In this document: piece by piece, positions 47,552 to 59,700 of the stretch
Layout of the letters: the number at the start of each line of letters is the position of its first letter
Position numbering within the stretch: the stretch's first letter is position 1
From: Cyclina sinensis
Lineage: Eukaryota > Mollusca > Bivalvia > Venerida > Veneridae
Assembly (NCBI GenBank): GCA_012932295.1
Contig: JAAONU010000009.1
Location: 919,197-983,196, forward strand
Direction: 5' to 3'
DNA: 64,000 nt
Program-made: the position numbers and the translations under genes
Notes under the pieces: model-generated
Databases searched by the model: none
What the model saw: only the letters and a program-made list of their open reading frames with translations
Told to the model about the DNA's origin: nothing

Positions 47552-50500
47552 TGTAATTAAAACTTTCGGTTATAGTTACTACACAAAAGTTTAATAATCA
47601 ATGAAAACATTATTCACTTCAAAACTTAATGTTTCACTGTTCACAGTCTTTGCTAAAAAATTGAATTTTTTTTTTTAGGAATTTGCATCTTTTTAAACTG
47701 TGTAAGAAAGTTTAGTTCATTTAAGCATCATGTGCTTATGGTTAATGTGGTAAAACTTCCTCAGCATTTTTTTCTTGTCAGAATAACCCTGACACTGCAA
47801 GTTTTTAAAAGGACTTTTCTACCTTTGAATTTGGACTGTTTTTTTATCAATTTAAGGGTATTAATTGAAACTTACTTCATTGAAGAGCAGAGAACAACTT
47901 ACATGTTAACAGTTATGTGTTCACAAGCAAACAGGAGGACAATGTATAGACACTTTTCACACACAGAGAGAAAGATTTTTATTTTTCTAGCCTATCAGAG
48001 CCGATATTTAAGCAAAAGTCATTTCAAATACTTTTAAGGGTTAAAAATTTAAACAAAAGTAACCATTAAGCATTGTTGAGCTTAAGCCATATTTCAACAA
48101 ATCATCCCCAGACTTTCTCAAGTACTTTTTGTTTTGGTAAATCTTTTGAAAAGAATCAACAGACTGCTATAATAGTTATTATGCCAAACTTCTCAGTAAT
48201 AATTTTTTCCATGCCATTAAACTTGCAATCAATGTATATTTATTGTATTAATTTTGAAGAGTAATTGCGGTTTTGAAAATAAGCTTTTAGTCAAACTTTT
48301 AACGATTATACTTTCTGTAATCTAGAGTTTAATTTTTTGTTGTCTACAGTGTAGTCAAGATGATTTCATAAATATATTTTATTAACACAAATGTATATTT
48401 GTATGGGATAGCTCTCTCGTTAAGTCACTTATAGTCACACTGCATAACAGTAATTAGTCGCTTTACAATAAATTGTCAAATCTCCTCCTGTAATGTAAAT
48501 GCAGGTATTTTTGTGAACTTTCATTTCAATACATCTCTCTCAGGGGACAAAAGTTCAACTCACCGCTCATAAAAACAAATAAAAATTGTCGAAGGACGAG
48601 AAAATTTTTCTTTTTGACGAGTACATTTTCAGGTGAAATTGCCGTTTCATGTATCTTATTGAAAAGGAATCCAAAAATGTTTCTTTGACAAAACCAGCAA
48701 TGCTGTCGCTACACTGCATTTAATTTCTGTATCTGAACCACATGCTACGGTGATAATTCATCTACAGGTAAAATGTAGGAAATACCTCCAGGGTGGTTGT
48801 TCTTCCCAGGTACATTGTATGTAAGGAGGATGAGCGAATAATGATGCAAGATGAATAGCCTCTGAAAAACTTTTTGTCCCCGACTGTTATCAGTCAAGAA
48901 TCTTGAAAGGCACAATTTATTTTTTCTTCTAATATTTTTTTTTTCTAATATTTTGGTATCACTCACTTATTGTTCTTTTGTCCAAACCTTTCAAATATCG
49001 CCATCACATTAGTACTATACTGTAAGAGATTGTAGTGAAGAGCTGATTAATTTTGTTTGAAACTTGCAGGATGAGTTGTTGATCTAACGAGAAAATCCAT
49101 CCTTCAGTTCTTTAGTCTGAGTAACAGCTATTGCTTGTTGTTGTTTTTATTCCACATACTTTGAAAAATGTAGTTTTACTAGTTCCTTTTAAAATAGTTC
49201 CTTTTTGAACTATACGGAAATATACCATTTTGTTAGAAGTCGTTTAAATTCTAAGTTAGATTCTAATTGTTAATGTATATTTTTGTTAACAAATGAAAGT
49301 GCTGGTCATTTTCAAGGATTTTTATCTTAATCTTGATGGATTTTCAAAAAATTATATTCCACTATTTTTTTCTTTATTTCTGTCTCATTTCTTTCTTTTT
49401 TTAAAATATCTATTTCTGATGTAATATGCTGTCCTTTTATATACAACATTCATAACCTTAGATCAAGTCAGTAATTAACAGGTTATTACAATTCAAATGT
49501 TTTTCAAAGATTAAAAGATGCAGACTTTTTTTAATTTCAATGTTTCATTATTTTTTAATCAAGATAAGCTTAACAAAAATAAGTGTCAATTTTTTACTGC
49601 ATAAGACTTGAAATTTTTTATGTTATTTCAATTATTTTTATTTAAATACTTTGATAATGAATGAAATTATTCAGATGAATTTTTATGTTTATTATTGTTA
49701 TATAAATCTGTTTTAAAGACCACGAAAAATAGAACATAATAAAATCATGGAAAAATAGTAGCCCTTACCCTGCTCACTTAAAATGACTTGTCCAACATTA
49801 AGTTTGGACCATACAATTTACAATTTTTAAGTCAATTTATTGAAAACTTTGAAAATGAATAATAAGCATGGCAGACCATAAACAGATTGCATGGATGTCT
49901 AACTTTGTCATAGTCTATCTGGTCATATAGACAACACATTTGCTTGCATCAGTTTGAAGATTTAAGAACTTAGATGAAATTTTATTTCAAGTGGATAAAA
50001 TGTTACTTTCCACAGATGAAATGTAATTTTACTAGGAGAAAATGAAATTTACATCGTCGAAAAATAATTTTACATAAACATTATAATAATTAAAGGTTTA
50101 CCAGAATCTTTTAATAAAACTTTTCAACTCTCTGAAACAATGTTCTGGTCATGAATTTTTAGGAGCCAGAGTGCTTATAAAACCACTGGGAAAAAAAGGG
50201 TTAGGAAAAGTGATAGTTTGTTTTGCTAAATTTCAGAAGAGGTGATGACCTCTGAGAGTTTGTTTTGCTAAATTTCAGAAGAGGAAATGACCTATGAGAG
50301 AACTCAAGTAGTATCTTAGTGATGCCAAACAAGAAAGATAGACTTTGTTTATTCAGTTTTTACTTCCACAATTGAAAATTTTCTTTTTTCCTTTCACTGT
50401 TTCAATGAATTGGAAGCCTTTTTTATCTTTGAAATTTGAATACAGTAAATTCTTAAGTAGTTAAGACTTACTGAAAATAACATGTAGTTGCTTCTCCGAA

Positions 50501-50670
50501 TAATCTTGAAGATACATTTTTTCGTCATTTCATAGACTGAAATTTAATTTTCTTCAACAAAATCTCTCACTTAGCTTTTTATCTTTTAGAAAATCATTCC
50601 ACAGTATATGTCATTTTACATTGTTCTTTGTGTGTATTACCATGCAGCTTTATCTAAAACTCTTTTCAGA
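47552..50670. other. Tamalin 3' flank and intergenic sequence
   Basis: Very AT-rich. AATAAA hexamers on the + strand at 48467-48472 and 49738-49743 are candidate tamalin polyadenylation signals. A short direct duplication (AGTTTGTTTTGCTAAATTTCAG) occurs near 50216 and 50260. No other gene is visible. Confidence 0.45.
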
Positions 50671-50671
50671 A

Positions 50672-51050
50672 TTACTTCCCTGTTATATGAGTAACCAGTC
50701 TAGGCAGAAAATGAGATAAAGTTACTTCCCCTGTTATATGAGTAACCAGTCTAGGCAGAAAATGAGACAAAAGTTACTTCCCCTGTTATATGAGTAACCA
50801 GTCTAGGCAGAAAATGAGACAAAGTTACTTCCCCTGTTATATCAATAACCAGTCTAGGCAGAAAATGAGACATAGTTACTTCCCCTGTTATATCAGTAAC
50901 CAGCCTTGGCAGAAAATGATACATACATGTAGTTACTTCCCCTGTTATATGAGTAACCACAGTCTAGGCAGAAAATGAGACAAAGTTACTTCCCCTGTTA
51001 TATCAGTAACAACTGTCTAGTACTGTCTGGGCAGAACATGAGACATCGGT
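50672..51050. repeat. 51-bp minisatellite (~7 copies)
   Basis: Units GTTACTTCCCCTGTTATATG, then AGTAACCAGTCTAGGCAGAA, repeat every 51-53 bp (one copy 57 bp). The open frames on both strands here are repeat translations. Confidence 0.9.
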
Positions 51051-51059
51051 AAAGTTCTA

Positions 51060-52015
51060 AACTAATGAATGCTCTCTTTTCTTGCTTTGAACAGCTCTTG
51101 TGTATAATAAGATCTCCCCATTATGAAATGAAGAAAAAGATAAACCTGAACAATGTTTTTATTTTGGATATTTATTCTAACCATATGTGGTGGCAGCAAT
51201 AAATGTACTGTTAGGGAATAGAACTGACGCATGGAGTTTTGGTATATCTAACCATGTTACAAATGCAGAATTCATCAGGTAAAGCAGACTATGTACATGT
51301 ATTTACTGACCTTTGTACCAGCTAAACCAACATTACCCTGCACAAATGTATGAAATATTTACAACAATTTTTCTGGTAAAAGTATATGCTTTTTTACAGC
51401 AAACCTGGTCTTGAAACATTTATACATGATACAGTGCTTTAGAATTATCCAGTGTATCTGATAATAAACAAAATAAGACAAGTTATTTAGTTCTTATTCA
51501 TAGAATTAATGTATGCAGGTTATTGTCGCTTCTTTCAATTGTAGTTTTATTTTTTCTGACACTTCTGTGATAAAATCACAAGAAATACTCAGTATGATCA
51601 ATCTTCTAAGTGTGAAAATAAATGTGTAATTATTGTTGTATTAAAAAATCAGAGTTTTCTAGATGTTAACTTTTGTTATTAACATTGAAAAGAATTTATT
51701 TACATATTAAATTGTGTATGGAATATTTTGAGTGTTCTTTTTTTTCTTTACTTTTTTCAGGTATCAAGTTATGCTTCACCCCAACTCCTAGGACAGTTTG
51801 TGGTGGGTGGGGTAAAATTATGTTTTGTGCTAGATTGTTGAAATTGTGACAATATGATCATTAACAATCCCATTCAGTATGTCACATGACTTGAAAAAAT
51901 TATCTGTAAATCTGAAGGGTTTCAACTGTTACATGTAAGGCTGAAATTAAACATCACTGAAGTTTTCTTCATAAGTGGTGCATTATCAGATAATTACAAG
52001 AGCCATGTTACACAT
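51060..52015. other. Intergenic, no recognised element
   Basis: AT-rich. A + strand AATAAA occurs at about 51199. Nothing further. Confidence 0.4.
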
Positions 52016-52019
52016 GGTT

Positions 52020-53347
52020 AATCCCCCCGCCGGGAAGAAGCTACCTGAAGGTTGTACTTTCAAACACTCAGTGTAATAATGTTTGAAGAAAATCCCACAA
52101 AAAATAGGCAAGATAGAGTTATTGTTCTTGCAAACTGCACTTCCTACCAATGTTCTATGTCAGTGTATTAAGTTTGAAGAAAATCGCTCAAGCACTTTTT
52201 GAGTTATGCTTTGGACAAAGTTTTTCAATCTGATAAAGGGGAATAATTCTAAAAGTAGGCAAGGTAGAGTTATTATTCTTACACACTGCACCTCCTCCAA
52301 ATGTCCTCTTTCAGTATATGAAGTTTGAAGAAAATCACTCAAGTACTTTTGGAGTTATGATCCCGACAAAACTGGAATGGACGTACGCATAGATGGACAG
52401 AGACCATTTCTAATATCCCCTATTCCTTTCGCGGGTATAATAAGTTCAAGAATTAGATAAACATGTATATGCTGGGATTTTTAAAATGTAAACAAGTAAA
52501 TCTGATAAAGGGGAATAACTCTAAAAAATAGGCAAGGTAGAGTTATTGGACATGCACAATGCACTACCTACCAATGTGCTCTGTCAGTGTATGAAATTTG
52601 AATAAAATCCCTCAAGTAGTTTTGGAGTTATGCTCCGGACAAAATTTATTAAGTAATTCTGATAAAGGGGAATAACTCTAAAAATAGGCAAGGTAGAGTT
52701 ATTGGACTTGCACACTGCACTACCTAACAATGTGCTCTGTCAGTGTATGAAATTAGAATAAAATCCCTCAAGTAGTTTTGGAGTTATGCTCTGGACAAAA
52801 TTTATCAAGTAATTCTGATAAAGGGGAATAACTCTAAAAATAGGCAAGGTAGAGTTATTGGACTTGCACAATGCACTACCTAACAATGTGCACTGTCAGT
52901 GTACTGAGTTTGAATAAAATCCCTCAAGTAGTTTTGGAGTTATGCTCCGGACAAAATTTATCAAGTAATTCTGATAAAAAGGAATAACTCTAAAAATAGG
53001 CAAGGTAGAGTTAATGGACTTGCACACTGCACTACCTACCAATGTGCTCTGTCAGTGTATGAAGTTTGAATAAAATCCCTCCAGCAGTTTTGGAGTTATG
53101 CTCCGGACAAAATTTATCAAGTAAATTTGATAAAGCGGAATAACTCTAAAAAAAAGGCAAGGTAGAGTTATTGGACTTGCACACTGCACTACCTACCAAT
53201 GTGCTCTGTCAGTGTATGAAGTTTGAATAAAATCCCTCGAGTAGTTTTGGAGTTATGCTCCGGACAAAATTGTTTCGGACGGACGCACGGACACACGGAC
53301 GGACGAAGGGCATTCCTAATATCCCCTCCGCCTTTGGCGGGGGGATA
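52020..53347 (+). mobile_element. Pearl-like elements with ~153-bp tandem cores (two joined)
   Basis: The left end AATCCCCCCGCC is mirrored by GGCGGGGGGATA at the right end (53336-53347). An internal end (ATATCCCCTATTCC... GCGGGTATAATA, about 52412-52442) shows two elements in tandem. The second has five to six cores of ~153 bp (GATAAAGGGGAATAACTCTA, GGCAAGGTAGAGTTATTGGA, TGGAGTTATGCTCCGGAC), then an ACGG-type microsatellite (53275-53305), then a CCTCCGCCTTTGGCGGGGGG hairpin. Confidence 0.65.
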
Positions 53348-53704
53348 AATAAAGCTTTACCCAGAGTTTTTAAATATATTGACATTTGATGGAAGTTTTT
53401 CAATCCAGGAATTCAGCCATTTTATCTTGTTCTACAGACTAGCACCATAGCTTTAGGAATTATGCCTAATACATATACTTGTCTGAACAATTGTGCCTAA
53501 ATAGTGAGCACTATTAGCAAAAGGATCATCGAAACACAGGAACATAACGGACACAAATAATGTACACGGTAACATGTTATGAGCAAAGTGTTTGGAGTGG
53601 AGATAATTTAGACAGTAATAATGTAACAAGACTTTCTTGTAATATTTTTACTTATCATTCAACATTTTACTTTTCATTAAATATATATATGTAAATAAAG
53701 GAGA

Positions 53705-53839
53705 TACAGTTCCACTATTAAGATCGCTCTATTTTAAAATCCTATGGAAATCTGCACTCTGAGTGAACCAGAACAAATAACCAAGGGCTGAAATTAAGAC
53801 CGAGACCACCTTTTGACTATTCTTTTTAGCGGAACTGTA
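53705..53839. mobile_element. Short MITE with TACAGTTCC ends
   Basis: TACAGTTCCACTA at the left and TAGCGGAACTGTA at the right form a 13-bp inverted repeat with one mismatch, ending in TA on both sides as in Tc1/mariner-type insertions. The element is 135 bp with no coding capacity. Confidence 0.55.
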
Positions 53840-54097
53840 CTGTCTTCTTTTGTTCAAAGTTCTAATACGTCACTGCAGTCTAATGTTATTTAAAAACAAA
53901 ACATTTCGACTTTTTACACCGAAAGATTACAATAAGAATTAATCCTTTGAACAGTATTTTCAACACCAGAACTAAATGATTCCATTTTCTCACATAAACA
54001 TACTGACTGATTCTTTGTTCACAGATCATTAGGAAACAATGTTCCAATTTAAGAATGAATACCAAAAGCTTTAATTGAAAATTACATTTTATTTTCA

Positions 54098-54177
54098 TCA
54101 GCTCTCAAGGAATGATACATAGTCGGTTAACACTGAAAGCTGTTGCTCATTGGCTAGTACTGGATCAGGAGGCGGAG
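54098..54177 (-). CDS. COPS8: COPS8 exon 7 (terminal)
   Basis: Acceptor TTTCAG; encodes (A)[19 protein letters not shown] and VSFLES, stop TGA at 54098-54100. The last helix matches the human C-terminus NEQQLARLTDYVAFLEN. An AATAAA-like hexamer lies directly after the stop on the - strand. Confidence 0.9.
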
Positions 54178-56699
54178 CTGAAATGAATATGCAATTTTAA
54201 TTTTATACATGATCAATTTGTATATGCAAATTTTCATGCACCTGTAAACAAAAAAGTTAAACTTTTAATCTAGCCATTATACTTGAAATATTAGAAACAG
54301 AAATGGCAAGACAAATAAGCAAATAAATTTTTGAAAAATGATGGATCATCTCTGAAAATGCATAGAAATGTCTTTTTAACAGGCCATGTCTCATCTGTTT
54401 AAAAGTCTTTCACAAATCAGACAAAAATACCTTACAAGACTTGTAATTTTATAACCAGTCAAACTACAAGTCACTAGAGTTATCATAGCTTGCTACGCCT
54501 TTATCTACATCTGCAAAATAACATATAGTGAGGACCAAAGCAAAAATATTTTCTGTATCTTATTTCACATAACTGGGTTTCTTCCACCTAACAGTAGTCG
54601 TACCCCACCTCTATCAAAGTATTTCTAAATTCTTCATTACAGAAAAAGGTCATGACCCGAAGTAACATATGCTGGCTACATAACAGACAATAAATTTCTG
54701 AATGAAAGTAAATCTAATGAATATAAACTGTCAGACTGACAAATGCCCCTTTTATGAGTATCAAAAATCCCTTAGATAAATCAAGAATGTCCTCTCAGCT
54801 TGGTGAGCCTAAAACATTTCGAGGCAGAGTTATGTACTCATAAGGCAAAAATTCCTGAATTCTTTCATACTGAGTAATTGCTTAAAGACCACTTAAGAAG
54901 AACAGGTTTCTGTGAGCAGTACGCATAAAATCAACAGGATTTATCAACACACGTCCAACCATCCCATGTGCCCCTGTGAGCTTGACCTTGTGGGCCTAAA
55001 AAATTAGGGATCATCTACCTATCATGCCAAACCATCCTGTAAAGTTTGAAGGTCCTGAGAACAATTATTCTCGAGTTACTGACTGGAAACAGTTTTCAAA
55101 ATGCAAGCCCTGTAAGCATGATCCGTGACCTGTGGGCTGTTAAACAATAGGGATTATGTACTCATCATGCTAAACTAACCTTTGTAGTTTTAATGTCCTG
55201 TGAGAAGTTGTTTTTGAGTAACTGATTGATAACCATTTTTTAAGTGCAGACCTTGTTGGCCCAAAATCAAAAGGAATCATTTACTCATTGTGCCTAATCA
55301 TCCTGTAAAGTTTGAAGGTCTTCTGAGCAGTTGTTGCTGAGTAATTGATCCATAACAGTTTTCAAAAGGTAGCCCCCAGTGAGTTTGACCTTTTGCACTG
55401 TGGACCCAAAAATGAAAGGAGTCATCTACTTATCACCCCCAACCAAATGCCCTACCCACTAAATTTCAAGTCTCTTTCCTCATGTATTCTATGGTTCGTG
55501 AGCAAAAACTAGGTAGTCAACTGACCGATCAACACCTACAAAACATTAAGGCCCTTTTGAAAGAAGGGGGGCATAATTGTTTTTCTATATATTTCACTCT
55601 GAGCACAGGTAAAAGAGTTATGCCAATACCATATTTGATAATAAGTTACCTGGTTTTTTAGGAGTAACTAATCTGGTGTTGGGATCTGCCTGCCAGCCCT
55701 CATTTTGTGCCGCTAAAATAGACAAAACAATCAGGCTCATAAATTCTTGATTGAGATACATCATCTAGAAAGTCATCTAGACCAGGTTTTATGAAGACCG
55801 GATCATTGATCAAGCTTGTGACCTTAATTTGACTTCCTGTTAACCAGTTTTGACCTCAATCTGACAGATTGTCATGATAAACGTTCTTAGACATTCCACG
55901 AAGATTGGGTCTAAAATGTGACCTTTGTAGTGTATGAAAGGTCTTTCCATTGATGTATATAACAGAGATATACTAAGGCAGTTATAATATCTTGCCTATC
56001 TGCATGCTTTTGTAGCAATGTATATGGTATATGCCAGATTTGCGATCAAGGATACACAAGTTCAAATCAAGCTCAGACCAAGTGGATTTTTCTTAGTTAC
56101 ATTTTCTGTGAAGGCAGCTTGTTAATGCAGTATTTTACATTTACCTTTTATTGCATCATTTACAGGCATTCCTATGAAGGCGGCAAAATCTTCAGCACTG
56201 ATCGAGGAATACGCTTGTGCTACTAAATTAAAAGCTCTTCTTCTTGTTGCGTCTGAAAAATTACATAATTATTTGCTATAATAATCAAGTTTTTATGTAC
56301 AAACTTTTGATGCATTGCTGAAATTTAATGCTATTTTACAGTGTTTTCAATATAGTAAATCTTACAAACTTCTGTTCATAACAAAAATATTCAACACAGA
56401 TGAAAAAGACAGCCGTTAGTGGGCTTAAATCTTGTGTAGTACAAAAACCCAAAGCACTTGACCACTGAGCTAAATAAAAAATACCATTATGAAGCTGGAA
56501 GTAGTTGAATGTATACAAATACAGGCAGTAGCACACTTGACTATAACGTAAAATTTGACAATAGATCATAACAAGAGCACTGCAAAGTGGCACCAACACT
56601 TGTCTGTTTATTTACTGAAGCGATGCAAGTACCCTCACTTGTCTATTTACTGATGCGATGCAAGTAACTTTCCATCCAAAACCCTGATTTTTTTTTTTT

Positions 56700-56738
<39 letters not shown>

Positions 56739-59700
56739 ATTCCATATGATTCTATACAAGTCTTTGCAAAACCATGTGACCCCTGGCATGGGGCTACTTT
56801 TGACCCCAGGGACATAATAAGAACAATCCCAGCAGACGTCTACAAGAGGATGCCCAAAATCAAGTTACAATGCTCTGTGTCAAGACCTTATAAAGAAGAT
56901 TTTTAAAGTTTTTCCTACATCTATATAACTATATATAAGCCCCAGGGTGAGGCCAATATTGTCCCTGGCGTCAAGATTTTAACCAACTTTGTAGACTAGA
57001 CAATGCAACACACCAGATATCAAAACTTTTAACCTTATGGATTATGAATAATCAGCTACATTCCTAGTTTTTTGTTTATTGATTTTGTATATTTTTTCTT
57101 AAAGTTATAATTCATCTTTTTTTAATTTTCCTAAAACCAGCACAAAGAACAAAAATAAACAAAAAGACTTGGATATACACACATGACAACTTTCTGTGAT
57201 ACATCAGACAAGATGCTAATTTTTTCAAATGGTTTGGTATAAGTAGGGATTAAATACCTGTTTCAGCAGTCATTCAGCTACTTCTAGGCCACCACTTTAA
57301 CTATTTGTTGCTTTGTTAGAACATTTCTACACCTTTATCACCCAAAACAAACTGCACACCTAATCACACACAAAAAAATGATATCCATACTATTAACTTT
57401 TGCATCAAGATAATACCCCCCTGCCCCTGCTATCAAATGATGCTGAAAGCCCAACCCACCTAATACTGCTGTCATGACATCTTTATACGGCTCTGACCAG
57501 TCATTCTGCAGAGTCTCGTACATTCCTGGAAAATCTCTCTGCCACATCTTCTGTCCAACAGTCCATATCTGACTTAATTCTGGAGTGCCCTGTAAAAGTA
57601 TTTAAGAATTTACAACATTGTATCTTTAAAAGCAAGAATTTCTGCATTTAGACAATTTTCAAATTGTCTTTTTTGTCAGTTCGACCTTGAGTATATACAT
57701 AAGACAAATAAATGTATCATAAGTTCTAACAAAAGCTTCATTTTGTAAGTCACAGTGGTAAAATGATGAAAGTAACATGAAATAAGACTTATATTGTGAT
57801 CTGGGAGTATTTTTTAGTTAAACCCCTAATTTTCAGGTATATACATGTAAATGTATAAAACAAGTCAGTAATTCCATTGATTTTCATGGTTCAATCACTT
57901 TTGAGCAGTTACCTAACATTAAAAAAGCATCCAGATATTACTTTTATTGAAGATTTATTAATGATCATAATTGCTTTACCTTTCAGATTTCAGCAACTAC
58001 AAAACTCGAGAAATTATACAGTGAAATTAATAATGTTCCACAATGTATAGAAAGAAGAATAAAAAAAGAAAATGTCAAAGGATGTTTTTAGTAATGCAAC
58101 CTTTCATACAAACACATCTGTCTAAAAGTTTTCTAAAGTGATGATAAATAGTTAAAATCATGCCGTGAAATATCAATTTTATTTAGATCTTACTGTTTTA
58201 ATTTGCTGTGGTATCCTCTTCCATAAAAACTTGGCATTACAACTGAAAAGAAACAATATTACAGAGCTGTTAAAAAGCTGGAGCATAATATAAAGTGTTT
58301 TAGTTTCGTTTCGTTTAAACCTGTTTATTTCACATTGATTAGGAAACGAGTTCTTGCAACTTATATTCATCCCTCTTGATGCCTGCTTCTTGGATTCAAA
58401 CTAGCTGTCATGCTGAAAATGTACAAGGCAGAAGGTAGGAAAGTACCGCTGTAATCTCACCTCTGGATCAGAAGTGTGTCCCTCTAACTCCTTTACCACT
58501 GTTCCTCTATTACAAGCACATTCTGTGACTTAGCATGTGACAAGCTTTTAGTTTAAAGTATAAGCTTAAGGAGTGGTAGGTCGAAGGTTCGGGGCTTGTT
58601 TTGATGTGGCCAGTTAGTGAGCCACCAGCTAGTTAAAGAATGGTTACCGATTGCCTGTCTGCCTGGCACATACAATACATATTTTATATGTGTATCACAA
58701 CAGCTTTTTTATTTTGAATTATGGAATTTATCTGTGAGTTAATGGAGTGAGTGAACAGTATGGGATCCCAAGGTACATGTAATTAATGAAGTATGTGTGA
58801 CTTACAGTAAAATTAACTAATCTAAATCCCTGTTTCAAAGTCGAAGGAAAAGTTGTAGACTGAGGCTTTGGAAAATCTGAGCTAATGCTTAAACAATATT
58901 AAAATAGACAGCAAAATCAAAGATGGATGCTTACATATCATTCTGTAGAAGGTATATACATAATAATTTTCCATACACAGCTGCTGTGGCAATGCCTCCT
59001 GGGGCCTGAAAAAAGAGACAAAATTCAAAATGTTGAATACTCTAATACGTGAATAATGTAAACTACCATGTTAAGGAAAGGTTAAAAAACACTTGTTTTG
59101 GAAAAATGGTTAGCCAACTTAATGGTATTTGAAAAGATCTTACGAAACTCTGAGCTAGTTTTAGGTTTTAACATGATCTCCAGTCATCTCAATTTCGTTT
59201 GAAAGTCAGGAAGTACTGTGCAACAGCACACATGATATTTTTTGTGATTGTATAAATACTTTACAAATACAAAAAAAAAAAAAAAACTTAACATTTAAAT
59301 AAAAATCAATGACTGATCATTTATAAAATTTGTTAAATCACGAAACTGTATTTTCTATGTTAATCGTATCAGGCAGCAAGAGTTTACATGCTCTCACACA
59401 GATCTGCCGCTGTTGTCTAGTGGTTAAACTTGCATACTTGAAATCTCTCAAAGTCTCACTGATAGAATGTCATGGGACTGAGCTCCACTACCAACCATGA
59501 CTAATCATTTAAAAAAGTTGGCAGTTCCTTTCAGACGACCGGGGTCTAGTACTTGTTCTTCATGGGTAAACTGCTAACCAGACTAGCATTACAAATATGC
59601 ACCGTTGAATTTAAAATTAAAATATATACCAGGAATACCATGAAGAACTTTCTTCAGAATTTCCAGTGAATTTAGACTGAATCAGTCTATTTAATATCTG

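Noticed and set aside
47732..48037. 101-aa ORF downstream of tamalin
   Set aside because: AT-rich chance frame in the likely 3' UTR, with no recognisable motif or codon bias.
50751..50960. Repetitive protein HITGEVT...FLPRLV
   Set aside because: Open on both strands only because the 51-bp unit is a multiple of three; a minisatellite, not a gene.
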